This document shows, piece by piece, positions 1 through 9,124 of a DNA stretch of 64,000 bases. The notes under the pieces were generated by a model, which was not told where the DNA came from, searched no databases, and saw only the letters and a list, made by a program, of their open reading frames with translations. Within the stretch, counting starts at the first letter, position 1, and the number at the start of each line of letters is the position of its first letter. A program made the translations under genes and the position numbers. This stretch comes from Sulfurimonas sediminis (lineage in GTDB: Bacteria > Campylobacterota > Campylobacteria > Campylobacterales > Sulfurimonadaceae), in assembly GCF_014905115.1 (NCBI RefSeq), contig NZ_CP041235.1, forward strand, positions 1,426,001 to 1,490,000, written 5' to 3'.

Positions 1-1281
1 AAAAGCGACAGGCTTTCCTACCAACTCTTTTGTTATAAGCCCCACAAGCTCCTGAGGATAGACTATTTTATTGATACCTACAAACTCCAGTTTGTTACGG
101 TTTGCATCATTGTTTAACAAAGACAAAATCATAACATCTTTGTTTAAAGACCGTATAGTCAAAGCGGCATAGACATTGTCTACATCATTTTCACGCAGAC
201 ACAGCACGCCTTTGAGTTGTTTTTGCATATCTATGTTGAGTTTTTCATAGCTTTCTTTGTTGCCGGGATTATAATTTAATGTAGTATACCCGTCCATTTT
301 TGCATTTTCCACTCTTTGTGTATCTTCATCAAGAACGATAATATTATGCCCGCTTTTTGAAAGTTTTCTGGCAACTTCCCTGGCGACATTTTCATATCCG
401 CATATCAGATAAAATTTTTTCAGTTTGGCAATATTTTCAATTGTTTTTATCTCTTTAATCTCTTCAAGTTTCTCGGTAAAAGCAGAAACAAACAAAGATG
501 TGGTAAATGCCAAAACCGCAATACCTGCGATGATAACGATGACGGCTACAAAACGCCCTTCGCTCGTTACCGGAACTATGTCGCCGTATCCCACAGTCGA
601 AATGGTCACTATAGCCCAGTACAGTGCTTCAAAAAGAGTATCAACAGGAGAGTCTGCCCTGTTGCCTTCCATAACATAAATCAAAACAGAAGAGATAAAA
701 ATGACAACAAAGGCAAAAATACCAAGCGTAAAAAACTCAAACTTTTTTGTTGCAAGAACAGAACTTAAAATCTGCAGACTTTTGGCATATCGAAAAAGTT
801 TAAAAACCCGAAAAAGAATAAATATACGCAACAGTCTCAATTCATGGAAAAACGGTAAAATTGCAAGAAGATCTATAATAGCTTTTGGTGATGCCATATA
901 GCTGAGTTTTACTTTGAGTATCTTTTTAAAAGCTTTGTAAAGATTGACCTCGCGAAGCAGAAATGTATCATGTTCCGCGCGTTTGACAATGATTTCACTG
1001 ACACTGCTGTTTACCCACAAACGCAGCATATACTCTATAAAAAAGATGATAGAAATGACATAATTGCTAAAAAACATCAGGTAGTCATTTACATGATGTT
1101 TGACTTCCCGAATTAAAACACCTACACTTATAAAAATAAGTATAATCATAAAAATATCTATGTATTTCTTATATTTACACTTGTCATTCTCTAAAATATT
1201 GTAGAAAAAGTTTTTAAAAGACTGATACTTTTTTGAGGTATTTAAAAAATAGGCCGCATCAAGTATCAAACTTTTTATCAT
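1..1281 (-). CDS. Voltage-gated K+ channel with RCK/TrkA-N domain (3' end outside window)
   Basis: Inner-membrane potassium channel, read by translating the complement from the ATG at 1281; 427 codons are open to the left edge and no stop is seen. The N-terminal half has several hydrophobic segments with an Arg-rich stretch (RLLRIFILFRVFKLFR) resembling an S4 voltage sensor. Then follow a pore helix and the selectivity filter TVGYGD. After the last membrane helix comes a Rossmann-type RCK/TrkA-N domain beginning KKFYLICGYENVAREVA. It lies 5 bp after the gatB stop on the same strand, so the two are probably co-transcribed. The family is clear; the C-terminus is missing. Confidence 0.9.
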   Translation of the reverse strand, partial: MIKSLILDAAYFLNTSKKYQSFKNFFYNILENDKCKYKKYIDIFMIILIFISVGVLIREVKHHVNDYLMFFSNYVISIIFFIEYMLRLWVNSSVSEIIVKRAEHDTFLLREVNLYKAFKKILKVKLSYMASPKAIIDLLAILPFFHELRLLRIFILFRVFKLFRYAKSLQILSSVLATKKFEFFTLGIFAFVVIFISSVLIYVMEGNRADSPVDTLFEALYWAIVTISTVGYGDIVPVTSEGRFVAVIVIIAGIAVLAFTTSLFVSAFTEKLEEIKEIKTIENIAKLKKFYLICGYENVAREVARKLSKSGHNIIVLDEDTQRVENAKMDGYTTLNYNPGNKESYEKLNIDMQKQLKGVLCLRENDVDNVYAALTIRSLNKDVMILSLLNNDANRNKLEFVGINKIVYPQELVGLITKELVGKPVAF

Positions 1282-1286
1282 AGAAA

Positions 1287-2717
1287 TTAGCCCAGTTTAG
1301 CTTTAAGAATTTCATTGACAACCTGCGGATTTGCACTTCCTTTGCTTGCTTTCATCACCTGACCGACAAAGAAACCGAAAAGTTTCTCTTTTCCGCCTTT
1401 GTACTGTGCAACTTTATCCTCATTTGCATTGATAATTTCATCACACATCGCCTCGATTGCTCCGGTATCTGTAACCTGTTTGAGTCCGAGTTTGTCAATT
1501 GCACTGTCAACATCTGTCGTTTCATTCTCCATTAAAAAATCCAAAACTTCTTTCGCCGCTTTGCCGCTGATGGTTTTATCATCTATTCTTTTGACCAAAA
1601 ACCCAAGCTTTTTTGCATCTACCGGAGAGTTCGTGATATTTATCTCCCCTTTGAAACGGGCAGGCAACTCTACAGTCAGCCATGTAGTAGCCGTTTTTGC
1701 ACTCACTCCTTCTTCTTGCAGCATTGTTTCAAAAAAGTTTGCTGTCTCCACAGCAGAAGTGATTACCATTGCGTTGTATTTATTCATACCGTATTCATTC
1801 ACAAAACGCTCTTTTTTTGCATCAGGCAGTTCAGGAATTTGTGTATATTTTTGCATCATTTCATCTGTGACCACACATTTGAGCAGATCAGGTTCCGGAA
1901 AATATCTGTAATCAGCCGCTTCTTCTTTTCCTCTCATAGAGCGTGTTTCCTGTTTTACAGGATCAAAAAGACGTGTCTCCTGACAAATTTCCTCTTCATA
2001 TGTGCCATCTTCCCATGCATCAACCTGACGAGCCACTTCAAGCTCTATGGCACGCTGAATAAATTTAAACGAGTTGATGTTTTTAATCTCGACACGGGTA
2101 TACAACTTTTCATCTCCCTTTGGACGGATAGAGACATTTACATCCACTCGAAAAGAGCCCTCTTGCATATTTGCATCCCCTATATCCAAATAACGAATAA
2201 TCGAGTGGAGCTTTTTCAGGTAAAGAATCGCATCTTCGGCACTGCGCATATCCGGCTCGCTTACAATTTCGAGCAAAGGCGTTCCGGCACGGTTCAAATC
2301 AACTTTTGAAATATTGCCGTCATGGATGTTTTTACCGGCATCAGCCTCTATGTGTGCCCGATTGACACGAATCGTTTTGTTCGAACCGTCTTCAAAATCA
2401 ATTTGCAGTTTCCCATGCTCCACTATAGGTGTATAGAGTTGTGTAATTTGATAAGAAGAGGGAGAATCCGGATAAAAATAGGATTTTCTGTCAAAATAAG
2501 AAACTCTGTTAATCGTAGCATCAAGGGCCGTACCGAGCATTATGGATTTATGTATAACTTCTTTGTTAAGCACAGGAAGTGCACCGGGAAGTGCCAGACA
2601 GGTCGGACAGGTATTTGTATTTTGCTTATGGTTAAAACTCGTAGGACACGAGCAAAAAAGTTTCGTTTTTGTATTTAATTGTACGTGGACTTCAAGACCG
2701 ATAACTACTTCAAACAT
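1287..2717 (-). CDS. gatB: Aspartyl/glutamyl-tRNA(Asn/Gln) amidotransferase subunit B
   Basis: 476 aa, full length for GatB. With GatA and GatC it converts mischarged Glu-tRNA(Gln) or Asp-tRNA(Asn) to the cognate amide form in the cytosol. The N-terminus [13 protein letters not shown] and the motif [10 protein letters not shown] are typical of GatB, and the C-terminal YqeY-like tRNA-binding domain ends in [15 protein letters not shown]. The K+ channel gene follows 5 bp downstream. gatA and gatC are not in the window, which is common where gat genes are dispersed. Confidence 0.97.
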   Translation of the reverse strand: MFEVVIGLEVHVQLNTKTKLFCSCPTSFNHKQNTNTCPTCLALPGALPVLNKEVIHKSIMLGTALDATINRVSYFDRKSYFYPDSPSSYQITQLYTPIVEHGKLQIDFEDGSNKTIRVNRAHIEADAGKNIHDGNISKVDLNRAGTPLLEIVSEPDMRSAEDAILYLKKLHSIIRYLDIGDANMQEGSFRVDVNVSIRPKGDEKLYTRVEIKNINSFKFIQRAIELEVARQVDAWEDGTYEEEICQETRLFDPVKQETRSMRGKEEAADYRYFPEPDLLKCVVTDEMMQKYTQIPELPDAKKERFVNEYGMNKYNAMVITSAVETANFFETMLQEEGVSAKTATTWLTVELPARFKGEINITNSPVDAKKLGFLVKRIDDKTISGKAAKEVLDFLMENETTDVDSAIDKLGLKQVTDTGAIEAMCDEIINANEDKVAQYKGGKEKLFGFFVGQVMKASKGSANPQVVNEILKAKLG

Positions 2718-2779
2718 AAATTTCCTTGTGAAAATAAATTAATTGTTCTTATTTTAACCAAAGTATGCTTTAAAGGACG

Positions 2780-3043
2780 TTATGAAGTGACTTGAGTATA
2801 GATTTTTTCTAACAGTTTCGTTTGTTTTTTCGCTTCTTGAAGTCGCTGTTTATTGACTAAAAAAGCATCTATTGCGAGAATAAGAAAGAGTGCGATAAAG
2901 ATATAGACCATCGTGGTAAAAATCGCTATTACGATTCCGAAATTGATAAATATCTTGAAAGTAAACAGAGCACCGAACAATACTATTGCCCATGATGCTC
3001 CAAGCAAAAAGCTTATAATTTTTTCATAAATGTCTTTTTGCAT
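2780..3043 (-). CDS. Small hypothetical membrane protein downstream of atpB
   Basis: 87 aa, no family recognised. Two hydrophobic segments (about residues 10-33 and 35-62) are followed by a short charged tail (NKQRLQEAKKQTKLLEKIYTQ) that could form a helix or coiled coil. The start lies 9 bp after the atpB stop on the same strand, so it is probably co-transcribed with the F0 a-subunit. The link to ATP synthase rests on position only. Confidence 0.65.
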   Translation of the reverse strand: MQKDIYEKIISFLLGASWAIVLFGALFTFKIFINFGIVIAIFTTMVYIFIALFLILAIDAFLVNKQRLQEAKKQTKLLEKIYTQVTS

Positions 3044-3052
3044 TAAAAAAAT

Positions 3053-3730
3053 CTAGTGAGATTCGTCAACAATTACTGCACCACCAAGGTAAACATATGT
3101 AAGCATCATAAAGATAAACGCCTGTAAAAATGCCATAAATGTCAATAGTGCAAAAGGAATCATCGGCAAAACCCATGGAGCAAGCATCAAAATTACCATC
3201 AAGAACATATCGTCTCCTTTAACATTTCCAAAAAGACGGAATGATAAAGAGATAATACGGGAGATATGAGAAACAATTTCAATCGGGAACATTAACCAGT
3301 ACAGCCACCAGACAGGACCTAAAAAGTGTTTTAGGTATAAAAGTAATCCATGCTCTTTGATACCTACATAATTATAGTACACAAATACAGTCAAAGCAAG
3401 TGCTAAAGGCATTTCCAACATTGCAGTTGGTGCCTCAAAACCAGGAATAATACCAATAATATTTGCAATTCCAACAAACAAACCAATAGTTGCTACCAGT
3501 GCAAGATATTTACGGGCATGCAATCTACCCATTACATCCGTACCCATAGACCATACACCCTGCACATATGCTTCCATCAGGTTTTGTGTTCCTTTGGGTA
3601 CAAGTTGTAAATTTGACATAGCCACTCTCGCTAAGATTAAAGCTATACCGGCTGATAGCAACATGTGACTCATAAAAATAAATGTCTTATCTTCTGAGAT
3701 AAGTCCGAAAAAAGTAAACAGTTCACCCAT
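3053..3730 (-). CDS. atpB: F0F1 ATP synthase subunit a
   Basis: 225 aa integral membrane protein forming the half-channels that pass protons to the c-ring. The essential arginine is visible in SLSFRLFGNV at R165. Several hydrophobic helices surround it, and the C-terminus TYVYLGGAVIVDESH is typical of short epsilonproteobacterial AtpB. A good ribosome-binding site (AAGGGAG, complement of 3739-3745) supports the ATG at 3730. As in many Campylobacterota, atpB stands apart from the rest of the ATP synthase operon; no other atp gene is in the window. Confidence 0.96.
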   Translation of the reverse strand: MGELFTFFGLISEDKTFIFMSHMLLSAGIALILARVAMSNLQLVPKGTQNLMEAYVQGVWSMGTDVMGRLHARKYLALVATIGLFVGIANIIGIIPGFEAPTAMLEMPLALALTVFVYYNYVGIKEHGLLLYLKHFLGPVWWLYWLMFPIEIVSHISRIISLSFRLFGNVKGDDMFLMVILMLAPWVLPMIPFALLTFMAFLQAFIFMMLTYVYLGGAVIVDESH

Positions 3731-3763
3731 AGGTGTGCTCCCTTGTCTTTAAATATTGGCGCA

Positions 3764-3769
3764 ATTATA
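3764..3769 (-). promoter_or_regulatory. Putative sigma70 -10 box for atpB
   Basis: The complement reads TATAAT about 34 nt upstream of the atpB ATG, with a short leader that contains the AAGGGAG ribosome-binding site. No -35 box is evident, as usual for this group. Confidence 0.5.
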
Positions 3770-3802
3770 CTCAAAGTTGCATTAAATTATTCTAAGTTTT
3801 GC

Positions 3803-3808
3803 TATAAT
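3803..3808 (+). promoter_or_regulatory. Putative sigma70 -10 box for the Tll0287-like gene
   Basis: TATAAT within GCTATAAT, preceded by a T-rich stretch, 33 nt before the ATG at 3842. It is divergent from the atpB promoter about 35 bp away. Confidence 0.5.
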
Positions 3809-3841
3809 CATCCCAAGAAAATCTTAATCGAGGAGGATTTC

Positions 3842-4417
3842 ATGAATATTTTAAAATCCGTTACATATATTACACTGAGTGTTTCATTGCTTTTTGGGGC
3901 CTCTCAACAAGAGAACAAACAACTGCAGAACATAGTAAAAACAGGACAGAAAAGTTCTATGCTGCTGCTAAAAACCCTGGGTTCCAATATGAAAAGAAAT
4001 ATGAAAACAGGCGGTCCTATGCAAGCCCTTGATTTCTGTACACAAAAAGCCTATACCCTTACAGAGGAAGTGAATAAAAAGCTTCCAAAAGGAGTAACAG
4101 TCAAAAGAATCAGTACAAAATACAGAAACCCTGCCAACCAGCCACAAGGCAGTGAACAAGAAGTTTTGGTATCACTTGAAAAACTCCAAAGCTTACATGT
4201 AAAGCTACCAAAACAATTAGTACAAAAAGTCGATGAGCATACTTACAAATACTATAAACCTTTAGTAATCAACAAGCAGGTTTGTCTGAAATGTCATGGT
4301 AATATAACAAACAAAAAGTTAAAAGATGCCATTGCCAAAAGATACCCACAAGATAAAGCACAGCACTACAAAATGGGCGACTTAAGAGGAGCCGTTGTTG
4401 TAACGATTAAAAAGTAA
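3842..4417 (+). CDS. Periplasmic Tll0287-like (DUF3365) haem-binding protein
   Basis: 191 aa. The start is placed at the ATG at 3842 because AGGAGG lies just upstream (around 3830) and this start gives a clean signal peptide (MNILKSVTYITLSVSLLFGA). The mature part matches the Tll0287-like/DUF3365 sensor fold, with a single c-type haem motif C148-L-K-C151-H152 and the ending DLRGAVVVTIKK. Proteins of this fold act as periplasmic haem-containing sensors or small electron carriers; here it is a stand-alone domain without kinase or cyclase. An earlier in-frame ATG at 3743 would spoil the signal peptide. The role is unknown. Confidence 0.82.
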   Translation: MNILKSVTYITLSVSLLFGASQQENKQLQNIVKTGQKSSMLLLKTLGSNMKRNMKTGGPMQALDFCTQKAYTLTEEVNKKLPKGVTVKRISTKYRNPANQPQGSEQEVLVSLEKLQSLHVKLPKQLVQKVDEHTYKYYKPLVINKQVCLKCHGNITNKKLKDAIAKRYPQDKAQHYKMGDLRGAVVVTIKK

Positions 4418-4439
4418 AGTAGAAAATTCTACTTTACTT
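4412..4439. terminator. Bidirectional hairpin between convergent genes
   Basis: Perfect 12-bp inverted repeat, AAGTAAAGTAGA (4412-4423) and TCTACTTTACTT (4428-4439), with a 4-nt loop. It covers the stop codons of both convergent genes (stops ending at 4417 on + and 4434 on -), so it can serve both transcripts. The arms are AT-rich and there is no long U tract. Confidence 0.6.
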
Positions 4440-6002
4440 GGCAAATTCCACAGCCCGGCTTTCCCGAATAACATTTACTTTAATTTCACCCGGATACTGC
4501 ACACGCTCTTCTATCTCTTTTGCAATTTCTCTTGCCATCAGAATTGACTCATCATCATTTACCAATGTAGCATTCACAATGACTCTGACTTCTCGTCCGG
4601 CATTAATCGCATATGCCTGTTTGACACCGCTGTGACGTGATGCGATATCTTCTATCTCGGTAACACGTTTTAAAAAGCTCTCCAAAACTTCTCGTCTCGC
4701 ACCCGGACGTGCTGCTGAGAGTGCATCTGCCGCACAAACCGCACCACACTCTATGGAGTTGATTTCCTGTTGTCCGTGATGTGCATAGATTGCATTGATG
4801 ACAACTTCATCTTCATTGTATCTGCGACAAATCTGGGCTCCCAAATCAACATGATTTCCATCCATATCATGCGTCAATGCCTTACCTATATCATGTAAAA
4901 GTCCTGCCCGTTTTGCCAAGATCGGGTCTCCCCCCATTTCTGCAGCCATAATTCCCGCAAGATGGGCAACCTCAAGTGTATGGGCTAAAGCATTCTGTCC
5001 GTAACTCGCACGGTAACGCAATCTTCCGATTAATTTCATAAGTTCGGGATGCATAACACCGATATTCATTTCGGCTATGAGTTCTTCACCTTCTGTTAAA
5101 ATTTTGGATTCAAACTCTTCAGAAACTTTTTTAAATATCTCTTCTATTCGCGCAGGCTGAATTCTTCCGTCTTCTATGAGCAACTGCAGTGTTTTTGTTG
5201 CAATAGCACGACGATACAAATTAAAACTGCTCACAAGAATTGCGTTTGGTGTATCATCTATGATGATATCGACACCGAGCAATGTCTCCAAAGCCTTGAT
5301 ATTTCGCCCTTCTTTACCGATAATACGGCCTTTGAGTTCATCACTTTCCAAATGAACCAGATTTGTCAATCTCTCAGAAGCAAAGTCTCCGGCAAAACGA
5401 CTCGTTGCCTGTGCCAAAATAAAGTTGGCTTTGCGCTCCCCTTCCTGTCTGGCTTCATTTTCATATTTTCTTACAATATGTGCTATCTCGCCACGCGCTT
5501 TTTCTTCAATTTTGTCAAGAAGAATCTTTTTAGCCTCTTCCTGCGTCATACCGGCACTGTGTTCTATGGTATGGACTGCTTCATCTATTTTCTCTTCATA
5601 CTTTTTTTTCAGTGAAGCCAGTGATTTTTCATTTCTTTCCAGATTAACTTTTTGTGCTTTTATTCTGTTCAACTCATTTTGAATGTTTTTTTCTTCATCC
5701 TGTATCAAACGCTTCAGACTTTGTTCTTTGCGTAAAAGTTCATCTTCTCTTTGCGCAAAATCTGCACGTGCACGCTCTTTGGCACTCTCAAAGGCTTTTT
5801 GTGCTTCATGTTCTATTTCACGTGCTTTGAGTTTTGCACGCTCAAGAAGTGTCTGTGCCTCATTTTCAATCGCCTTTGCTTTGGCAACCGCCTGTTCAAC
5901 ATATACATCAAAGTTAGCACCGGTTATCTTTTTAGAAATTAAAAAACCAACTACTCCACTTACTGTTGCAATTGCACCACCAAGTAGTATTTCGTTTAAC
6001 AT
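4434..6002 (-). CDS. rny: Ribonuclease Y
   Basis: 522 aa membrane-anchored endoribonuclease that initiates mRNA decay. Order of parts: an N-terminal membrane helix (about 1-22), a long charged coiled coil (about 30-190), a KH RNA-binding domain containing GRIIGKEGRNIKALE, and an HD domain with the metal-binding motif GLLHDIGKAL and a later YAHHGQQ. The C-terminus VQYPGEIKVNVIRESRAVEFAK is typical of the family. The folate enzyme gene lies 25 bp upstream on the same strand. Confidence 0.97.
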   Translation of the reverse strand: MLNEILLGGAIATVSGVVGFLISKKITGANFDVYVEQAVAKAKAIENEAQTLLERAKLKAREIEHEAQKAFESAKERARADFAQREDELLRKEQSLKRLIQDEEKNIQNELNRIKAQKVNLERNEKSLASLKKKYEEKIDEAVHTIEHSAGMTQEEAKKILLDKIEEKARGEIAHIVRKYENEARQEGERKANFILAQATSRFAGDFASERLTNLVHLESDELKGRIIGKEGRNIKALETLLGVDIIIDDTPNAILVSSFNLYRRAIATKTLQLLIEDGRIQPARIEEIFKKVSEEFESKILTEGEELIAEMNIGVMHPELMKLIGRLRYRASYGQNALAHTLEVAHLAGIMAAEMGGDPILAKRAGLLHDIGKALTHDMDGNHVDLGAQICRRYNEDEVVINAIYAHHGQQEINSIECGAVCAADALSAARPGARREVLESFLKRVTEIEDIASRHSGVKQAYAINAGREVRVIVNATLVNDDESILMAREIAKEIEERVQYPGEIKVNVIRESRAVEFAK

Positions 6003-6027
6003 CTAATAAACCTTTTTTATAAAGATC

Positions 6028-6594
6028 TTAGCTGCTCCGTTTACGCAGTGTTCTTGTCGGGGTTATAAGTACATCACATGCCACATCATATGCATCACAT
6101 ATCAAACTCTCTGTGTGGCAAAATACCGGTTGTACAAAAATAGTATATGGTTTTTCTTTTAATTTTGCAAAGAAACGATCATACATCCCTTTTCCAAAAC
6201 CAATTCTCTGTAAATTACCGTCAACTCCCACTGCTGGAACTATAGCTATATCAATTTTATTATTTTTTTTTATTGTATTTCCCGCTTCAAAAATATCAAA
6301 TTTTTTTTTCTTTAGCGGCAATCTAAATGGTACCATTTTAAAACTTTCGCCTTGCATAAACGGCACAAAAATATCATGTTTTTTTCTCATTTTTTTAAGC
6401 ACTTTAAGGATGTCTGCCTCATACGGCAGCGGATAAAAAAACAATATTTTCAGTCTTTTGCCGGTTTTAAAATGTTCCAACTCTTTTAAGAGTACATTAT
6501 TTATTAAAAAATCTTTATAAAACTTATTGTGTTGTGATGCTTTTTTAATCTTTTGTAGACATATTCGCCTGAAACTGTTTTTTGTAAGAGTCAT
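6028..6594 (-). CDS. ygfA: 5-formyltetrahydrofolate cyclo-ligase
   Basis: 188 aa. Converts 5-formyl-THF to 5,10-methenyl-THF with ATP, recycling folate. The diagnostic C-terminal motif is GFGKGMYDRFF, preceded by AIVPAVGVDGNLQRI; the N-terminal basic region (KNSFRRICLQKIKKASQ) aligns with the usual start. Codons are very A-rich, with lysine runs such as LKKKKFD, more than in neighbouring genes. Located upstream of rny on the same strand. Confidence 0.9.
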   Translation of the reverse strand: MTLTKNSFRRICLQKIKKASQHNKFYKDFLINNVLLKELEHFKTGKRLKILFFYPLPYEADILKVLKKMRKKHDIFVPFMQGESFKMVPFRLPLKKKKFDIFEAGNTIKKNNKIDIAIVPAVGVDGNLQRIGFGKGMYDRFFAKLKEKPYTIFVQPVFCHTESLICDAYDVACDVLITPTRTLRKRSS

Positions 6595-6610
6595 ATTAAA
6601 TCTTTATCGC

Positions 6611-6616
6611 TATAAT
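6611..6616 (+). promoter_or_regulatory. Putative sigma70 -10 box for tlpA-like gene
   Basis: TATAAT in the context CGCTATAAT, 53 nt before the ATG at 6670, in the divergent gap with the folate gene. Confidence 0.45.
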
Positions 6617-6669
6617 TTTAAGTGTCAAACTATATTTTACACAAACAAATAAACAAAGGCAAAAAATAT

Positions 6670-7233
6670 ATGAGAAATACTCCACTTTTAACTACTTTAC
6701 TCACAATCAGTTTACTTTTTGGAGCCTGTTCAAAAGAGAAAGAAAACACCCAACAAGAAGCAAATTCACTCCTTGCAACAAATGAAATCGTTTTAACATC
6801 ACTCGACAATAAACAGCTTGTTGTCAAAAAAGCAGACAATGGACTGCAACTTGAGGGGGCAAAAGGCAAAATAGTCATTTATGATATATTTGCGACCTGG
6901 TGTCCACCTTGTCAGGCGGAAGCTTCCCACCTTGCCTCACTCCAAAAAAAATATAAAAACAGACTGATTGTTATTGGCGTCAGTGTTGAGGATGGTATTG
7001 CAAATGAAAAGCTTGAAACATTCAAAAAACAATACAATGCAAACTATACTCTTGTCAAGTCAAGTGAAAATTCACGTATCATCAGTGAAATAGCAAAAGA
7101 GTTAAAACTGGGCAGAGACTTTGGCATTCCGCTTATGGTTTTATATAAAGACGGTAAAATCATCAATTATTATCAGGGTGCGACGGAAGAAGAGTTTATC
7201 GAAAGTGACATCAAAAAAGCGTTAGGAATATAA
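6670..7233 (+). CDS. TlpA-like thioredoxin-fold lipoprotein
   Basis: 187 aa from the ATG at 6670; this start gives a lipoprotein signal with lipobox LFGAC (C20), whereas the earlier ATG at 6622 adds an unlikely N-terminus. The thioredoxin fold carries the active site W77-C-P-P-C81 and the cis-Pro region [14 protein letters not shown]. Such periplasmic, membrane-tethered proteins reduce disulfides, for example on apocytochromes c; the partner here is not known. ftsY starts 1 nt after its stop, so the two are probably an operon. Confidence 0.88.
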   Translation: MRNTPLLTTLLTISLLFGACSKEKENTQQEANSLLATNEIVLTSLDNKQLVVKKADNGLQLEGAKGKIVIYDIFATWCPPCQAEASHLASLQKKYKNRLIVIGVSVEDGIANEKLETFKKQYNANYTLVKSSENSRIISEIAKELKLGRDFGIPLMVLYKDGKIINYYQGATEEEFIESDIKKALGI

Positions 7234-7234
7234 A

Positions 7235-8113
7235 ATGTTTGGTTTTATAAAAAAATCTCTCAGCAAGACTGTCGCCGCTATAAAAACAGTCGCTCCAAAG
7301 AAAAAAATCACTTTTACAAAAGACGAACTTGAAGATATTTTACTTGAAGCTGATGTAGAATATGCTTTGGTCGAAATCATTCTCAATGAAATATACCAAG
7401 ACAAAATCACACGCGAAATTCTTCGCTCCAAACTCCTGGCGACACTGGCATACACCTCATACAAAGAACCGAAATTCACTCCGCCTTTTGTAGAACTTAT
7501 AGTCGGTGTCAACGGTGCCGGTAAAACAACCACTATTGCAAAACTGGCATACAAATACAAGCAAGAAGGCAAAAAAGTTTTACTCGGTGCAGGAGACACC
7601 TTTCGCGCCGCAGCTATCGAACAGCTGACACTCTGGGCAAACAGACTTGACATTCCTGTAGTTTCTTCAAAACAGGGACATGACAGCTCCGCCGTTGCCT
7701 ATGATGCCATAGATTCGGCAAAGGCAAAAGGTTTTGACAATGTCATCATAGACACCGCAGGACGTCTGCACACCCAGACAAACCTGGCAAATGAACTCAA
7801 AAAAGTAAAGCGTATCTGCGACAAAGCCCACAAAGGCGCTCCGCACAGAACCGTACTCATTATAGACGGCACACAAGGAAACTCTGCAATTTCTCAGGCA
7901 AAAGCCTTCAATGAAATGATAGGAATAGACGGTATCATCATCACAAAACTAGACGGCACAGCAAAAGGCGGCAGTATCTTCTCCATCGCCTATGCCCTGG
8001 AACTTCCTATACTTTACGTAGGCACAGGAGAACAACCGGAAAATCTCACACCGTTCGATAAATACGAATTTGTAGACGGTCTGCTTGATGCCATTTTTGT
8101 AGAAGAAGAGTAA
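7235..8113 (+). CDS. ftsY: Signal recognition particle receptor FtsY
   Basis: 292 aa NG-domain GTPase that docks SRP-ribosome complexes at the membrane. G1 is [15 protein letters not shown], followed by [11 protein letters not shown], the G3 motif DTAGRLHTQ and the G4 motif [10 protein letters not shown]. The acidic A domain of the E. coli protein is absent; the short N-terminus [13 protein letters not shown] is probably the lipid-binding amphipathic helix. The length is normal for this phylum. A toxin-antitoxin island follows. Confidence 0.97.
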   Translation: MFGFIKKSLSKTVAAIKTVAPKKKITFTKDELEDILLEADVEYALVEIILNEIYQDKITREILRSKLLATLAYTSYKEPKFTPPFVELIVGVNGAGKTTTIAKLAYKYKQEGKKVLLGAGDTFRAAAIEQLTLWANRLDIPVVSSKQGHDSSAVAYDAIDSAKAKGFDNVIIDTAGRLHTQTNLANELKKVKRICDKAHKGAPHRTVLIIDGTQGNSAISQAKAFNEMIGIDGIIITKLDGTAKGGSIFSIAYALELPILYVGTGEQPENLTPFDKYEFVDGLLDAIFVEEE

Positions 8114-8200
8114 TTACCCTCATTCAAATACTTCAAAGAGATGTATTATGAAAAATGGATTTTCAAGCACAGGAATAAACTACTTAAGTCTAAATTTATA

Positions 8201-8228
8201 AATTGTATGTATAATTATTCATACAATT
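8201..8228 (+). promoter_or_regulatory. Palindromic operator over the -10 box of the first TA module
   Basis: Perfect 9-bp inverted repeat AATTGTATG (8201-8209) and CATACAATT (8220-8228) enclosing TATAAT (8210-8215), 20 nt before the antitoxin ATG. Type II antitoxins with ribbon-helix-helix folds normally repress their own promoter through such sites, so this is a likely autoregulatory operator (inference). Confidence 0.65.
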
Positions 8229-8247
8229 ATATTACAAGAGGTTCCCT

Positions 8248-8475
8248 ATGCATAAGATAAGAAGTACTTTTACAGTATCTGATTTTATTATTGACGAGTT
8301 AAACAGTATATCACAAGAACTTAATGAAAAGAAGTCTCATATTGTGGAAAAAGCACTAAGTATGTATTTTGATACTCTTGACGAAAAACTATCGGATCAA
8401 AGACTTAAAAATTTAGAAAATGATCAAGAAAAAATTATACCTGCTGATAAAGTTTTTAAAGAATTAGGCTTATAG
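8248..8475 (+). CDS. Ribbon-helix-helix antitoxin
   Basis: 75 aa. The N-terminus IRSTFTVSDFIIDELNSISQELNEKKSHIVEKALSMY fits a beta strand followed by two helices of a ribbon-helix-helix DNA-binding dimer; the charged tail ending KVFKELGL would wrap and neutralise the toxin. A ribosome-binding site (AGAGG) is at about 8237. The toxin starts 3 nt after its stop, the normal layout of a co-translated type II module. It probably represses its own promoter through the palindrome at 8201-8228. Confidence 0.85.
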   Translation: MHKIRSTFTVSDFIIDELNSISQELNEKKSHIVEKALSMYFDTLDEKLSDQRLKNLENDQEKIIPADKVFKELGL

Positions 8476-8478
8476 TAC

Positions 8479-8739
8479 ATGTATGAACTTCACTTTTTAA
8501 CAAGTGCAAAAAAAGAGTTTAAAAAGCTAGATACTTCCGTCCAAAAAATCATAAAAGAAAAATTATTATTACTTATAACAAACCCAGACATTTTAAAAAA
8601 CAATATAAAACCTCTAAAAGGTGAATATAGAGGAAAATTCCGACTTCGTGTGCATCAATACAGAGTTGTATTTCAAGTTAAAGATGCAGAATTAATTATA
8701 ATTGTTGTCCGTATTGGGCATAGGAAAGAAGTTTATTAG
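8479..8739 (+). CDS. RelE/ParE-family toxin
   Basis: 86 aa. The compact RelE/ParE fold is recognised from YELHFLTSAKKEFKKLD at the start and KLRGKFRLRVHQYRVVFQV-type strands ending IVVRIGHRKEVY. RelE members cleave mRNA on the ribosome while ParE members poison gyrase; the C-terminal R-x-GHRKEVY favours the RelE side, but this is inference. Appears intact and paired with the antitoxin just upstream. Confidence 0.88.
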   Translation: MYELHFLTSAKKEFKKLDTSVQKIIKEKLLLLITNPDILKNNIKPLKGEYRGKFRLRVHQYRVVFQVKDAELIIIVVRIGHRKEVY

Positions 8740-8835
8740 AACAAAGGCATTTTGCAAAAATAACTTTCAAATTAAAAATTACACCCCTGTTATTGAAAAT
8801 CCACTTATAAAATAATATTTCAATTAACAACCAAC

Positions 8836-8857
8836 CTATATGATATAATACATATAG
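8836..8857 (+). promoter_or_regulatory. Palindromic operator and -10 box of the MazEF-like module
   Basis: Inverted repeat CTATATG (8836-8842) and CATATAG (8851-8857) flank a TATAAT box (8844-8849), 21 nt before the ATG at 8879. The design matches the first TA module (palindrome over the -10), suggesting autoregulation by the antitoxin-toxin complex. Confidence 0.55.
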
Positions 8858-8878
8858 ATTAAAACATAAGGATATAAA

Positions 8879-9124
8879 ATGTTAAGCTATGGAATTACAG
8901 AGATTTAATCAAAGCCTTCACTTATTAAAAGTATAGATATTGGGAAGATTGTAGATAAACGGGCACATACTACTTTAGGTTATTTTATATCCGATAAATA
9001 TGAGAGTTATATCAGACCACTTATCGATAAAATAGACAGAGAAGAGAAACTGAAAAAACTAAAACGTTTATCACAACATCAAGATTTGGAATTTGCAGAA
9101 CTGGGCGTTGATGATGGACTCTAA
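8879..9124 (+). pseudogene. MazE/PemI-like antitoxin interrupted by in-frame TAA
   Basis: The frame reads MLSYGITEI, then TAA at 8906-8908, then SKPSLIKSIDIGKIVDKRAH through FAELGVDDGL and a stop at 9122-9124; without the TAA it would be 81 codons. The sequence after the stop remains perfectly open and antitoxin-like, and its 3' end overlaps the toxin start by 11 bp, the normal arrangement. No in-frame ATG, GTG or TTG follows the stop until the middle of the frame. It is therefore a recent nonsense mutation, a 3-bp insertion, a readthrough site, or use of a rare start. Expression of functional antitoxin is doubtful. Confidence 0.72.

Noticed and set aside
1399-2678. Long open frames on the plus strand opposite gatB
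   Set aside because: They are antisense shadows of a well-conserved gene, lack ribosome-binding sites and their translations resemble no protein.
7235-8113. FtsY considered N-terminally truncated
   Set aside because: The NG domain is complete; lack of the acidic A domain is normal in this phylum.
8149-8202. 17-codon frame with upstream AAAGAG between ftsY and the first antitoxin
   Set aside because: Too short, no recognisable peptide, and it runs into the operator palindrome; chance ORF is more likely.
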